Positions 10,505 through 25,206 of a DNA stretch of 64,000 bases are shown here, one piece after another. The translations under genes were made by a program, and so were the position numbers. Location of the stretch: assembly GCA_023525715.1 (NCBI GenBank), contig CM042016.1, positions 85,156,882 through 85,220,881 on the forward strand, written 5' to 3'. The notes beneath the pieces were generated by a model that worked only from the letters and a program-made list of their open reading frames with translations, did no database searches and was not told the origin of the DNA. Origin of the DNA: Cichorium intybus. Its lineage: Eukaryota > Streptophyta > Magnoliopsida > Asterales > Asteraceae. The stretch's first letter is position 1; each line of letters opens with the position of its first letter.

Positions 10505-13207
10505 TGTCACACCCCGATCCTTGGCGGAATCGATCAAGGCGTGATATATTGTTCAAAGTCTCATGACAACTATGTTATAATATGATTAGATTCAATTAAG
10601 TACTAAGTATGCAAACAAGATCCACAACATACAAATACAAATCCAAATACAACAACATTTATTACATCAAATTTAAATAGTCTTGTGGGTTTCTAAGATA
10701 CACCCTACTTTTCATCAACTTCATTCTTCAAATATGCATCATGGGTAAAAACAGGTCAACTACGAGAGTTGGTGAGTAATCTAGTTTTATTAAAGAAAAT
10801 TGTGAGTTTGAATAATTTGAAATTTGTTTTCTTTTGAAGTTGGCAAGCAACCGTTATTGAGATAACAGTTTATAAATCAAAAATTGATTAACAAATGATA
10901 ACAACAATAAGTCCTCACCCTATATATACATATATATGTATATATATAGGATGGAGCATCTAATCATCATACACACTCAACCACGTGCAATCAATCACCT
11001 TAACGTCCCAAGGCGGGGTGGTCAACCCAATAGCGCTATTATTGTCCATAACGTACCTCAAGAATACGGGCATAGTCATGGAGATTAGACTAAGAATGGT
11101 AATGCACTACAAGTACATGTAGCGTAAACAAACAATAATTATTCAAATAATGATTCACATATAAATGTCCCAACAATGTCTCAATGGTGAAAAAATAATA
11201 AAATGAAGTTGGAACATATTAAAACCAAATGATACACCCCAAAAGTATTGAAAATTATAAAATATGGGGTAGATTACTCACATTAGTCCAATAAGGAATG
11301 CGCGTGTTTGTACGATAGACGGCTCGAGTCAAAATGTCGTAGAACCTAATATAATTAATAGTTTTGGCTTAGGAATCGATAAATGGGAATATAGTATTAA
11401 TAAAAATAATTAGACACATATTCTTATATTAGATGAATTAACAATTATCCAAATTTTGTTTTGAATATTAATGTATTTATATGTTAAATGAATTTTAAAT
11501 TGAATTAATTACTTTGCTTAATTAATTTATATTTTCACTTTAGGCAAGATTTTAATAATTTCTTATTAAAATAATAACTAGTCAAATTATAAGTATTTAC
11601 AGATTTTATATATTATAAACAATTATTTATATGAAATAATCATTAAAAATGCATTTTTACATGCTTAGATATTTAGGAAAATGGTTTTAAATACTAAACA
11701 GTAATGAAACATTCTGAAATTATCAGAAAATCATTATTTCATAAAATAGTAATTACTGTAAAATTTTCATATTTTTCTTAACTGCTTTAGTATTTATTTA
11801 GTATTTTAATAATTAAACCACAACAAAATTCGGGAAAACTAATAAATGATTCCCAAAAATTCTGGAAAATTAACCATAGTTTTCTAACATTATATTGAGC
11901 CTACTGTAAAATTATGGATATTTTGGACTATGGGAAGTATTTATTATGTTTTTCATTATTAACTAATCAATAAAATCATAAATAATAGGAAAATATTAAG
12001 ATAAATTCATTAGACTTTTTATTTATGATTAACATGTTATATATGATATTCTGATAAGGTTTTATAATTTTTGGACATGTGTAGCTATTTATTATAAATT
12101 TAAACCATTAAATAATCATTAAATCAGGAAAAATAAGCAAACATTCTTACAAAAATCTATAAATATTGTCATGGAGTCTTTAAAATATTAATAAGGTGCG
12201 AAAAATATAAAATCTATGTTTTAACATACATAACTATATTTTGCAATTTATTTATCATATAACAAAATAAAATACAAAATAAGCATCAACCAGTAATATA
12301 AATGCATGAAACTTTATAAATCCACTTTACTCAATATATGGGTTGTTCCAAGATTTTCCCAGAATTTATTGACAGCAAAAAGTATTTTATGTGAATTATT
12401 GCCCTATTTTATTGCAATAATTATAGTAATTCAATAAAAATAAGTTATTTTCTGAAAATTTCCAGAACTTCTTATTTTATTGATGGGATTCTGAGAAAAA
12501 TCAGGTTTATATATAAAATGAGTTTTAGATATTTTGGTGGATTTAATTTGTTTCATTAATGAATTTGAAACTTTTAACAACATACATTGATGAATGCTTC
12601 AAGAGGGATGGAGATTTGAGTATGAGGGATTGTTCTTGGCTGGAAAATTGATATTTCTTGGAAGAATTTCGAGATTGAGAGTGAGAGAAAGAATAGAGAG
12701 GGTTTGAGTGGTGATGAGAATAATGTGTTGGGAGAAAAATGAAAGGAAAGATGATGGGAGGTGTGAGTGGAAGACAATGGGAATAACTTTTGGCTTTTGG
12801 TGGTCTTCATAATTTCCCACTAGCACAAGCATCTCTATGTAATACACTAACTAATATAAAAATTTTATAAAATTTAATGTAGAGTTTATAAAAATAGAGT
12901 TTTATAAAAAAAAAATAGGTTATTATTTGATTATAACAATCTACTTTGATTTGAAGTTTAATAATAGCATTCAAGTTTGATTCTTTTAATTTAATTAGAT
13001 CATCATACTTTGATTTGATTTTAATATGGTATCATAATTTAATTTGATTATAGTTATAACGTTATACTATGCTATATTGCTATTAACTTCAATTTATATC
13101 GTATCGTATGGGTTTTGATCCTATTAGCGTCAAGTAAGCTCGAGTAGGGTTTATTAAATTTCCAATTGGGTTGGATTGACCCGAATCCATTTTAGGCGGA
13201 TGTCACA
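10505..13207 (-). mobile_element. Solo Gypsy LTR inserted in C1
   Basis: Begins TGTCACACCCCG and ends GGATGTCACA, bounded by TSD CTCTT (10500-10504 and 13208-13212). No gag or pol, no primer site and no internal repeat, so a solo LTR of 2,703 bp. Reverse orientation (TGTGACATCCGCC...CGGGGTGTGACA) fits the other Gypsy LTRs here. The left part contains GGAATGCGCG-type non-coding sequence and the remainder is very AT-rich. Confidence 0.9.
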
Positions 13208-13212
13208 CTCTT

Positions 13213-16200
13213 GGCAAAGTTCGTCTGGCCGATGATCAAGTGCTTGATATTACGGGTATCGGAGACGTAGATTTGAAGACCTCCTTAGGAACCACATGGA
13301 CATTGAAAGATGTCAGGGTTATTCCAAACTTAAGGAGAAAGTTGATTTCAGTTGGTAAGTTGGATGATGAAGGGTTTGATGTTCACTTTGGGGGTGGACA
13401 ATGGAAAGTGATCAAAGGCAACTTGGTGATTGCCAAAGGAAAGAAGAAAGGCACTTTATACATGGTAGAAATACCTGGTGATGGTGTTCATGTCGTAACC
13501 ACCAATCCGAGTCCATCTAATTTATGGCACCAACGACTCGGACACATGAGCGATAAGGGATTAAAGATGTTGGCTCAGAAAGGGAAGTTTCTAGACTTGA
13601 AGAAAGTTGAAACTGAATTTTGTGAATCTTGTGTTCTCGGGAAACAAAAACGGGTTACTTTTGTAAAGACGGGGAAGACACCGAAAGCTCAGAAGTTGGA
13701 GCTTGTTCACTCGGATGTATTTGGACCAACACCAATTTCATCTCTAGGAGGCAAAAACTACTATGTAACATTTATCGATGATTCAACACACAAGGTATGG
13801 GTCTATTTTCTTAAAAATAAATCTGATGTATTTGATACTTTTAAGATATGGAAATCTGCTGTTGAAAATGAAACTGATTTGAAGGTAAAATGCCTGAAGT
13901 TGGATAATGGTGGTGAATACATAAGCAAGGAGTTTGTTGACTACTATGCCAAGCAAGGGATAAAGATGATCAAGACGGTCCCAGGAACCGCTCAGCAGAA
14001 TGGTGTAGCTGAGAGAATGAATAGAACTCTGAATGAAAGGGCTAGAAGCATGAGGTTGAATGCTGGTTTACCAAAGACATTATGGGCTGATGCAGTTAAC
14101 ACTGCATCCTACTTGATTAACCGTTCACCGTGTGTTCCCTTGGATTTTAAATTGCAGGAAGAAATGTGGCAAGAGAAGGAAGTAAGTCTCAAACATCTAA
14201 AAGTCTTTGGTTGTAGTGCTTACAGTCTGTTAAAAGATAGTGACAAGGATAAACTTGATTAAAAAACCAAGAAATGCACATTCATTGGTTATGGGTCAGA
14301 CGAAATGGGTTACAGGCTTTGGGATAATGAAAGCAGAAAGATAATCCGAAGCAAGAACGTCATTTTTAACGAAGCTGAGTTATACAAAGACATAAACACA
14401 AAAAGTTCAGAAGTCCAGAAGGAGTACGTTGAATATGAAGGTGGTGCAATGAAGAAAGAAGCTTCAGTTGAAATCCCTGAATCTGGGGAAGATTCAACTG
14501 ACAGTGGGAGCTCAGAGGATGATTCCAGAAATGACTCTGAAGATGAAGAAACCAGTCCTCCAGCTCCAGAGTCCCCAACCACACCTCAAGTTCAACCAAG
14601 AAGATCTTCCAGAGTCATCAGACCACCACAAAGATACTCACCATCTGTCAACTACATTCTTTTGACAGAAAATGGTGAACCCCAGTGTTACTCTGAAGCT
14701 AAGAGGTTAAAAGATTCAATGCAGTGGGAGCTAGCAATGAAAGATGAAATGAAGTCGCTTGAGAAGAACAAGACCTGGCTTCTAACGAAGCTTCCATCCG
14801 GGAAGAAGGATCTTCAAAACAAATGGGTTTTCAAGGTCAAGGATGAACATGATGGTACCAAACGATACAAAGCAAGATTAGTAGTCAAGGGCTTTCAACA
14901 GAAAGAGGGAATCGATTTCAATGAAATATTCTCTCCAGTAGTGAAAATGACCACTTTCAGACTTGTTCTCAGCATTGTAGCAGCAGAAGGTTTGCATCTA
15001 GAGCAGCTAGATGTCAAGACAGCTTTTCTACATGGTGACCTAGATGAAGAAATTTACATGACACAACCTGAGGGTTTTCAGATTAAAGGCAAAGAAAACT
15101 TGGTCTGTAAATTGAAGAAGAGCTTGTATGGTCTGAAGCAAGCGCCTAGACAATGGTATTTGAAGTTTGATAACTTCATGAGAAGAGTTGGTTACAAGAG
15201 ATGTGACAATGACCATTGTTGTTATGTCAAGAAGTTTAAGGGTTCTTATATCATTCTACTACTCTATGTAGATGATATGTTGATTGCAGGCTCAGACATG
15301 ACAGAGATCAAGAAGTTAAAAAAGCAAATGTCTGAAGAATTCGAGATGAAAGACTTGGGAGCTGCAAACCAAATACTCGGGATGAGTATTTTCAGAAACA
15401 AAGAAGATGACTCTTTGACACTCTCTCAAGAGAAGTACATTGAAAAAGTGTTAGAGAAATTCAGCCTTAAAGATGCCAAGATCAGAAGCACACCTTTGGG
15501 AAGTCACTTTAAGCTTTCTAAAGTTCAGTCACCCAAATCAGATAAAGACAAGAAAGAAATGGCAAAAGTACCTTATGCATCTGCAGTTGGTAGTCTCATG
15601 TATGTAATGGTATGCACGAGACCTGATATTGCACATGCAGTGGGAGTTGTTAGTCGGTTTATGTCTAATCCAGGGAGAGAACATTGGGAAGCAGTTAAAT
15701 GGCTGCTAAGATATTTGAAGGGGACTTCAAAAGTGGCATTGTATTTTAAAGGGAAAGATGTCATTCTGAAAGGTTTTGCAGATGCAGACCTTGGTGGTTG
15801 CAAAGACTCATACAAAAGCACTACCGGGTATGTCTTTACAGTGGGAGGCACTGCAGTGAGTTGGATGTCTAAACTCCAGAAAAGTGTTGCCCTTTCAACC
15901 ACAGAAGCAGAGTATATGGCAGTTGCTGAAGCAAGCAAAGAGCTTATATGGTTGAAGAACTTTCTCGAAGAACTTGGCAAGGAACAAGTTGATTGTGTAG
16001 TATTTTGTGATAATCAAAGTGCAATACACCTTGCAAAGAATCCTGTCTTCCATTCGAAGACAAAGCACATACAGCTGAGATATCACTTCATCAGAGAAAG
16101 AATTAATGATGGTACTCTGATGTAGAAGAAGATCAAAGGAACTGAAAATCCAGCTGATATGTTGACTAAGGTTGTTACCTTAGAGAAGTTGAAGCTTTGC

Positions 16201-16230
16201 ATAGCTTCAACTGGCCTTCAGGATAATTGA
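13213..16230 (+). pseudogene. C1 pol: protease end, integrase, RT, RNase H
   Basis: In order: GAG-pre-integrase with WHQRLGHMS and the C-X2-C pair of CESCVLG; integrase core with HSDVFGP, DNGGEY and NGVAERMNRT, giving the D, D and E catalytic positions; reverse transcriptase with WVFKVK, LDVKTAFLHGDL and the active site YVDDMLIAG; RNase H with STTEAEY and CDNQSAIHLAKNP. In-frame stops are TAA at 14260-14262 (after KDKLD) and TAG at 16123-16125 (before ENPADMLTK). The natural end is TGA at 16228-16230. All catalytic motifs otherwise look intact, so the element was disabled fairly recently. Confidence 0.95.
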
Positions 16231-16324
16231 AGAGAAGGCCAGGGTAACTGGGAAGGAGCTAAAATCAAAAGTGTTTTTTTTGGAATGCATAGATGAAGCA
16301 CAGGTGAAGATTGTTCTGTGGCTT

Positions 16325-16336
16325 CAAGTGGGAGAT
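16325..16336 (+). promoter_or_regulatory. Polypurine tract of C1
   Basis: CAAGTGGGAGAT directly before the 3' LTR, the plus-strand priming site. Confidence 0.8.
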
Positions 16337-16671
16337 TGTTAAATATGAAGCCACTGGTTTGTCAATGTAGCTGCAGAAAGAAGGTTGGTGAGTCCATGGT
16401 TGGTGAAGATGTTTGGTGAAATCAAATTAGTCAATTAAGGCCTTCAATGTATTCATTATTTAATGTATCACAACACCTATATATATTAGTGTAACTGCAT
16501 TGTTAAAGATGTACCACACAACACAAAAAACACAGAGCAATAAAACTCCTATTTATCCGCCGTGGACGTAGGTCATTTTTTGAACCGAACCACGTTAAAT
16601 TCTTGTGTTCTTAATTTGTGAGCTGAGTGTGTGAGTCTAGTGTTCGTATGCTAAGTGTCTCGATCCTAACA
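16337..16671 (+). repeat. 3' LTR of C1 (335 bp)
   Basis: TGTTAAATATG...CCTAACA, followed by TSD AATTA. It lacks the TA expansion of its partner. Confidence 0.93.
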
Positions 16672-16676
16672 AATTA

Positions 16677-17407
16677 TGTATATACCTATATAAGATGTAG
16701 ACGATTATTTCATATTTAGTAATTATGACATTCAAAAGTTGTGTTATGAGATACCAGAAATTCATTAGACATAGAGCAATAGAATTAGACATATTACGTA
16801 TTTGTGCTTATAATATGGAAATGCAATGCTAACCTTGGTTCGTCCTAGTGATATCCGAATTTGTGGTTGATTTGTGAAATTCGTCTATCTTAAATGGGGT
16901 GCCACAATAATGATTTCGAAATTAATAATGAATTGTGGTACTCAGCTGCAGTGGTCTTTTATGCCATTCCTGTCAGGTATTTTGTGGTATTTTTTAGAAA
17001 GGCGCCTTATTTTGTGATATAGAATGGTCATTTGGGTGAATATCTCTTTTTATATACATGTTTGCGTTAATCATAAAATAAACTGCAGGGAGAATAAGGA
17101 TCTTTGTGCTAGTAAGCAGTTTAACGTAAGTGGTGTCTATGATTTCTATGGAGTCTTTTGAATCATAGGTTTACTGATTTAAAACTCGCAACGATTAAGT
17201 CCATAATCTTGATTTGTATTTTACATTAAGTTCAATCAGTTTTTAAATTCATGTTGTACCTTCTTTTACATATAGCATTCATATATTCAACTCTTGGCCA
17301 TGTTCTATTGCTTATACTTCAAGATTATGAGCTGTGTGTGGGTCAGCGACTTCTTTTTTTGCATATCTCTATATAATCAAATGGTTCTCCTTATGAAGTA
17401 TCCAAAT
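16677..17407. other. Intergenic DNA upstream of the protease-like pseudogene
   Basis: AT-rich, no convincing gene. It may hold the old promoter of the EDGP-like pseudogene. TTTTTATATACATG near 17048 could be a TATA region, but that is too far from the ATG at 17408 to be confident. Confidence 0.4.
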
Positions 17408-18717
17408 ATGGTTTCTCATCTACAACTAATTGTTCTCCTTCTAGCCCTAATCTCCCATGAGCCTGAAGCCATGGCACTAGATATAGATTTCTTCAACTCC
17501 AGTAACCAAACATACAGACGCTGCGACACCATTCTATAGCATTCAGATGGAGATCGCTGTATTTTCATATTATCCAGCTGCTATGTATAAAAACTTCCTT
17601 ATAGACATAGACTCTCCTTTCTCATGGCATGACTGCACTGTGGATTGGAATGGTTGGATTTACGAAAGCACCAATTGCTTCGATTGCACTCACCCAGCTT
17701 CTTGTGAAGAGCATACATGCACGGATGTCCGCGCATCTTACTCCTATGAAAGTCCTTCTTGTCCTCCAGTAACCAACAGTTCAACGTTACCTGGTTCAGA
17801 AGACTGCATATGCCCTGTCAATGTGATGAACCCAGTTAACGGCACATGTGGTCAAGCCCTACACAACTATGACAGTTTCACGTTCAGTGGAACTGACGGT
17901 AAAAACCCGTTTTCGTATTATTCCTTTGTTACGCACCGTACAGCGGCATGTGTTACATCTTCTATGTTGGAGTCCTTTCCCGCAAATGTTAGCGGTGTAA
18001 TTGCATTTTCCACATCTCCGTATGCTTTTCCAACTTCTTTACTTAAAGAAACTTATATAAGAACTTTTGCTCTATGTTTGCCTAGCTCATTGTCTGCTCA
18101 TGGAGTTATGTTCTTTGGGACCGGCGCGTATTATCTTCTTCCCAACTCAGATGTTGATGTAAGAAGTTTACTGTCGTATACTCCCTTAGTAAATCATCCA
18201 GATTCTTTTGGTTATTTTATTGGTGTCAAATCCATTGTCGTTAAGGGAAGATCAATTAATGTTTTAAATAGCACCACCAAGCTTAGTACAATTGAGGCAT
18301 ACACCATTCTTAGAGCAGACATTCATAAGCAAGTGGTTCATATGTTTTCAGTCGCTACAATGGGAATCCTCCGAGCAAGGCCAGTGGCACCCTTTGCTCT
18401 TTGTTTAAAATATCGAATTGGACATTCCCTTGTCAGGTTGCAGGTTCCTGATATCGTTTTTGAGACTCCAAGGTGGGAAGAAATGGAGAATATCCTCACG
18501 TAATTCTATGAAACAAGTAAAGAAAGATGTGGCTTGTCTTGCATTTGTTAACGGTGGTGCGACAAGTGAAAATGGGATTGTGATCGGGACGTTTCAGATG
18601 GAGGATAACTTTCTGCTATTTGATCTAGACAACTCAAGTTTTGGGTTCAGTTCTTCGTTATTAAGCAAGAAGACTTCTTGTGCTAATTTCAACTTTACCA
18701 CGGTTACCACCCATTAA
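17408..18717 (+). pseudogene. EDGP/basic-7S-globulin/TAXI-type aspartic-protease-like protein, frameshifted
   Basis: These secreted plant proteins have a pepsin fold, usually lack protease activity and inhibit microbial glycanases. The ATG at 17408 starts a signal peptide (MVSHLQLIVLLLALI). The mature part carries PVTKHTDAAT, then LIDIDSPFSWHDC in place of a catalytic DTG, a Cys-rich stretch (CFDCTHPASCEEHTC), GVIAFSTSPYAFPTSLL, FALCLPSS, a YFIGVKSIVVKG block, and the C-terminal GIVIGTFQMEDNFLLFDLDN with SCANFNFT. The length of about 430 residues is normal. Two frameshifts break it: one near 17490-17500 between signal peptide and PVTK, one near 18501 where ENILT runs into a stop while NSMKQV continues in the next frame. 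No introns, as usual for the family. Sequencing indels cannot be excluded. Confidence 0.85.
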
Positions 18718-20649
18718 TAGTGTTTCAAAAGGCTTGTTACATTTTAGCATTTCATATTCAAAATATCAATAAGTTGGCTTCGAGCGAGTTGGTACATGTG
18801 ACAACCAAAAAGTTTTACGCGTGTAATATATAATTTGACGCTAAGACGTCTTATGGATGGACAAAAAAAAGGTCCAAGAAGGTGAAAATTATGGAATTGA
18901 TATGTTAAGACCTACTAACTTATCATGAAGTGTTGCTTCATTTATAAAAATGGTTTTAACGACTCAAGAACAGAAAGGGAAAGAAAGGACTAAAAGTGAA
19001 AAGTTTATTGTGCAAACTTTGAAAATTATTATCTCAAAATCTAGAAAGATTTGGGCAAAAGTCATCAAAGTGACTTTTGTAATATTTGAGATACCAAAAA
19101 TATAGGAAAACGATTTGGGACATTTGGAGTTGTAACGAATGAGTTATGATGGAATTAAAATGGCCCAAAAGTGATAAAATCGACCAAATGGTCATTTTCA
19201 AGGGTTAATAGCAGAAAATTCATTAAGATTCAAATTTAAGTCAGTAAGGAGATATTAGAAAGCTCTTTCCCACCTTTCTAAAAATATAAGGTTTACAAAA
19301 ATCGAACATCAAATGAAGAAGTTATATCTGTGTAAAGTTGGGGGAAAATATGCTGAAAAAGTTGGAGAATTTTTCTAAGTTTTGAGGGGTAATTCTGGAA
19401 TTTCACCAAATATGCCCCAATTGAAACCAGCACCCGGTTTTGATGTACCAGATGCGTATTTCTTATCTGAAACCCGCTTTTTTGCCTCTCACTCTCGATA
19501 AACGCAGAACACGCAACCCTAAACCCCAAAATCAAAAATCACAGGAGAGAGAGGAAGATCAATCGAGTGAGGGAGAAGGGGGGGATCAAGATTCAGACTA
19601 GGCGCAAGAGAGGGACAGCAGATTGAAGGTTTGAAAGCAGCTATGCTGCTATCGAGAATGCTTCATCGGGAATGGCAGCAGCGATGTTGCTGCTGCCGGC
19701 ACTGTTCCAAGGAAAGACGCCGGAGGAGTAGACCGGTGGAGGTTCGATTGGCGGCCGACCGTGGTAGAAGGAAGCCGACTATGGCTTTGGGGCGGTTCCT
19801 ATCACAAACAGATGCACGAGGACAGGAAGTGACGAACATCAACGAGGTGTTGCTGGTGGAGGCTGTTGTCGGCGGTTACCGGTGCCCGACGGCCGGTGGT
19901 GGCTGCTGATGGTCTCGAAAATTATTCAAAAGGGATGAATGAGATTGTTTCTTGCAACCTCCAGCCATGAATCTTCAAACTTCTTGTTACCTATCAGATT
20001 AAGGTAAATGTTTGATGTTTGGTCTAAAGGAATTCTGAAATTCATAGAAATTGGTGATGCATGTCGGAATTGGAGCTGATTTATAATTTTGAACATGGTT
20101 TGAGCAGGGGGTTCGTAAAAAAGGGGGCAAGAACATCCATGATTCAGATTTTTGGATAGAAAATTCAAAGGTAAAAACTGATTTTTGGAACCCTAGTCTT
20201 TTGAATCTGAAAACTCTTGATGCATGTTGGATTTAGAGTTGGTTTTTGGTTCTAACGACTTTACGGATTGAAGAATACATATGATGGAAAGGTTTTGATT
20301 GTTTGACTTTAATGATTTTGGATGCATGTTTGATTATAGCTTCAAGAATCAAGAACACAAGAAATTATATATGTTTGGGTTTGATTTAGGCTAATGGGAG
20401 TACCCATCACTTTGCCCAAATGTGATGGGTGCCACATCATCGTCATATAAGATTTTACCCCATCACACTCCCATTTATACTCATCACATTTTCATCAAAC
20501 CACATCATCTTTTTAATTTTAAAAAAAATTCAAAAATAAATTAGAACATAATTTTTAAATTAAAAACCATTTCATTAAAAATAAAAATTACACAAAAAAA
20601 AACTAACTTAGAAAATAAAAATTACACTAAAAATAAAAATAAACGTAAA

Positions 20650-21929
20650 CTAGTTGTCGTCATCGGTGTCGGTGTCGTTGTCGTTGTCGTTTATAGGGCG
20701 ATATTTAGCGCGGACGCTTTCCCGCATCGCCAAGAAAATTTCCAAATCCTCGCCCTCGAAGTCGGATGGTTTTTTTGTCAAGAAGTCGATATCGGCGTTT
20801 CGTTGTAACTCCCGTTGCGTTTGGACAATTTGCCGTTGCGTTCTGACAATTTCTTTTTCGACCCGACCCATAATCCCGACCTTTTCGCTTTGTAATTGGA
20901 CATATCGGTCGAATTTATCGCCAAACAATTCCATAACGCTCGACTCCGAACCGGAACCCGAAGCCGCTTTCTTGTCGGCTTTTTTTGCCCGGTCTCGCCT
21001 AATCGGTCGACGGATCGGTTGGGATTCGTCTTCATCGAGATCGACGGGCTCGTCGTTCACGTCAATATAAGTTCGCCCGTCCGATTGTTGTGACGTCCCT
21101 TGGTGGACCGACCTCGATCGTTTAGTTCCCGAAGATTGCGAATCTTCGACAAGAAGCCATTTCGGTTGTTTTTTCAACTCGTTCCAAGCTTGTATATACG
21201 GGAACGCTTTCCGAGTGGGCGTTGTTGTGTCGTATTGTTTTAACGCCACGTTGAAAACGTCGAAGTCGTTGGACTCGCTTTTCCGCATATTCGAGAGATT
21301 GTTGAAGATGCCGTTAAAAGCGTTGAGCTTTAGTCGCATCTCTCGAAATTTCCCCGAAATTTTATCCATGTTCCTTTTTTTTCGCCCATAAGCTCGTAAA
21401 AAGTCGCTTGAACTTTGTTCCAAAAAGTATCAAGCGTTTGCGAGTCCCCGACGATCGGGTCAACGGAAGCGGAAATGTACGCCTTCACCAAGTTTAATTC
21501 CTCCTCTTTCGTCCAATTTGTTCTTTTTTCGCCCCCCGTTTGTTTTGCCTTCTTCCTTGCGGCCCGGCGGGTTTGGTTGTCGCTTTCCTCTTGTGTCTCT
21601 TGAACCATATCGGGAGACACCGGTTGCGGTTGCGGTGGTGGTTGTGACATCGGTGGTTGTGACATCGGTGGTTGCGATGATTGAGCTTGGAATCCTTGCT
21701 GTTGAAACGGAAACGGGGGTTGATATTGTTGATATGGGTTGAATGCCGGATATGGTTGGTGAAAAAGTGGTGGTTGTGCGATCGGAGACCCGCCTTGAAG
21801 TAAATTCATAAAACCACCGCGGGGCGATTCAAGATTCGGGTATTGACGCGGGGTCGAGTTTAATCCGAATGGATCATACTTGCGGTTTTGGTTTGAAGGT
21901 GGGGTGTTTGGATTTTTGTTCCATTGCAA
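20650..21929 (-). pseudogene. PIF/Harbinger ORF1 (Myb/SANT-like DNA-binding protein), one frameshift
   Basis: In PIF/Harbinger transposons ORF1 encodes a Myb-like protein that works with the DDE transposase for nuclear import and DNA binding. From 21929 the frame runs through a Pro/Gln-rich N-terminus (repeated SQPPM) to the SANT-like domain TNWTKEEELNLVKAYI...FWNKVQATFYELMGE. It then slips near 21375 into the second frame (21423 down to 20650) with KISGKFREMRLKLNAFN, an AFPYIQAWNEL segment, a basic stretch (RRPIRRDRAKKADKKAA) and a Gln/Arg coiled coil, ending in an Asp/Asn run encoded by GTC/GTT repeats. A single-base indel explains the break. Confidence 0.85.
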
Positions 21930-21996
21930 AAGAAGGTTGAAATTTTTTATGTTTGAGGTTAAAAAGATGAAGAAGGTGTGTGTAAAAGGTTAAAAA

Positions 21997-22000
<4 letters not shown>

Positions 22001-22064
<64 letters not shown>
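22001..22064. repeat. (TA)n left of element C
   Basis: 64 bp of TA abutting the left end of the inverted-repeat element. Confidence 0.95.
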
Positions 22065-23789
<1,725 letters not shown>

Positions 23790-24902
23790 TAATTTTAAAA
23801 AAAGGTAAATTTTTTTTTTAAAATATTCTAGCCGTTCAACGGCTATAACGGCTATATTCCTCTCGTGATGAAGCGTGAAATCGAGCACGGTGGAACACGA
23901 TCACGCCCCATCACGGTAGCACGGGGCGGTGTGCACGCCGTGATGGGTACCACCGTGTCCATCACGGCTCCTCTTCACGGTGTACTCCAAACGGTCTTAG
24001 AATTTGTCAATCGCATGTTAAGGAATTGTTGGAAGATTTAAAGGACATTTGGTACAAAGTTGGAATTATCAAATATTCAAGAATATACGAATATGTTTGT
24101 TTGATATTTGGAAAGGTTTAACATTTTGGTTAGTTAAATCTAAAGGTTTACATAAAGTGCTAGTTTAAAAGTGAAACAAAACTTGATTTGGTTTCATTGG
24201 TAAATTGTGAAAGATTGGAATGGAATTGTGAATTTCACCCTTAATGGGACAATTATTTTATGTACACAATAGTGTAGATGTTAATATAGAATTGAATTGG
24301 TTAGCCATTTATGAAGCGTTTGAAGCATATTAGTGTCAAGTGAACATGAAATAACATGTTCTGCAACAGTTTCTATTTTTAGAAACTTAATTCATGGAGT
24401 TTTGTCAAAACGGTATAAATGAGTAAAAACAACTATGTTTTGACATCTAACTATGTTAATGAACCGGTAGAATTGTAAAAAGTATAATGTTGCCAAACTA
24501 AGATTCTAGAATTCGAAAATACCATTTTTTTGTCAAAATAGGACAAAAGGTTATAATTGTCCAAAATGGTTTTTATGCTTTAAGACCCATACTTAGCCCC
24601 CATAATGAACTTAGATAATTACTAAAAGTAGTCTAGAAGGAGTAGACAAATTTTGTATGTTTACTTGCAAAGTAAGTTCTAATCTTCTATTAATTTAATA
24701 GAGATTTGATGGACGCTTGGAAGCAAGGAAAGTCTAGAGAAAGCGGATTAGTGTAGCTAGACGTACCTAGCTACTAAGGTGAGTACATGTGGCATTTTCC
24801 CATTTTGGGGTACATGGCAAAAAGTTTATAAAGTTTTATATGACTTTCAATGTGAAGTGTTTTATCATCTAGTCATAATTACAAAAGTTTACGTAAACAT
24901 GT

Positions 24903-25206
24903 ATGAAAGAATGTTTTGGCGTTTAGCCTATTAAAGTTATGAAAGAATGTTTTGGCATTTAGCCTATAATGTTATGAAAGAATGTTTTGGCGTTTAGCCT
25001 ATAAATGTTATGAAAGAATGTTTTTTGACATTTAGCCTATAAATGTTATGAAATAATGTTTTTTGACATTTAGCCTATAAAAGTTATGAAAGAATGTTTT
25101 GGCGTTTAGCCTTTGAAAGTTATGAAAGAATGTTTTGGCATTGAGCCTTATGTTGTTACGAAAGAATGTTTTATTGATATGAAATAATGTTTTTGGCATT
25201 TAGCCG
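24903..25206 (+). repeat. Tandem array with TATGAAAGAATGTTTTGGCG unit
   Basis: About seven imperfect copies of roughly 45 bp, each containing GTTATGAAAGAATGTTTT and GGCRTTTAGCC, inside the solo LTR. No coding role. Confidence 0.85.

Noticed and set aside
19631..19909. Arg/Cys-rich plus-strand open frame
   Set aside because: Lies inside a solo LTR in a GC-richer stretch, with no motif and no sign of conservation.
20654..21742. Plus-strand Ser/Val-rich frames opposite the Harbinger ORF1
   Set aside because: Shadows of the reverse-strand gene; the reverse strand carries the recognisable Myb-like domain.
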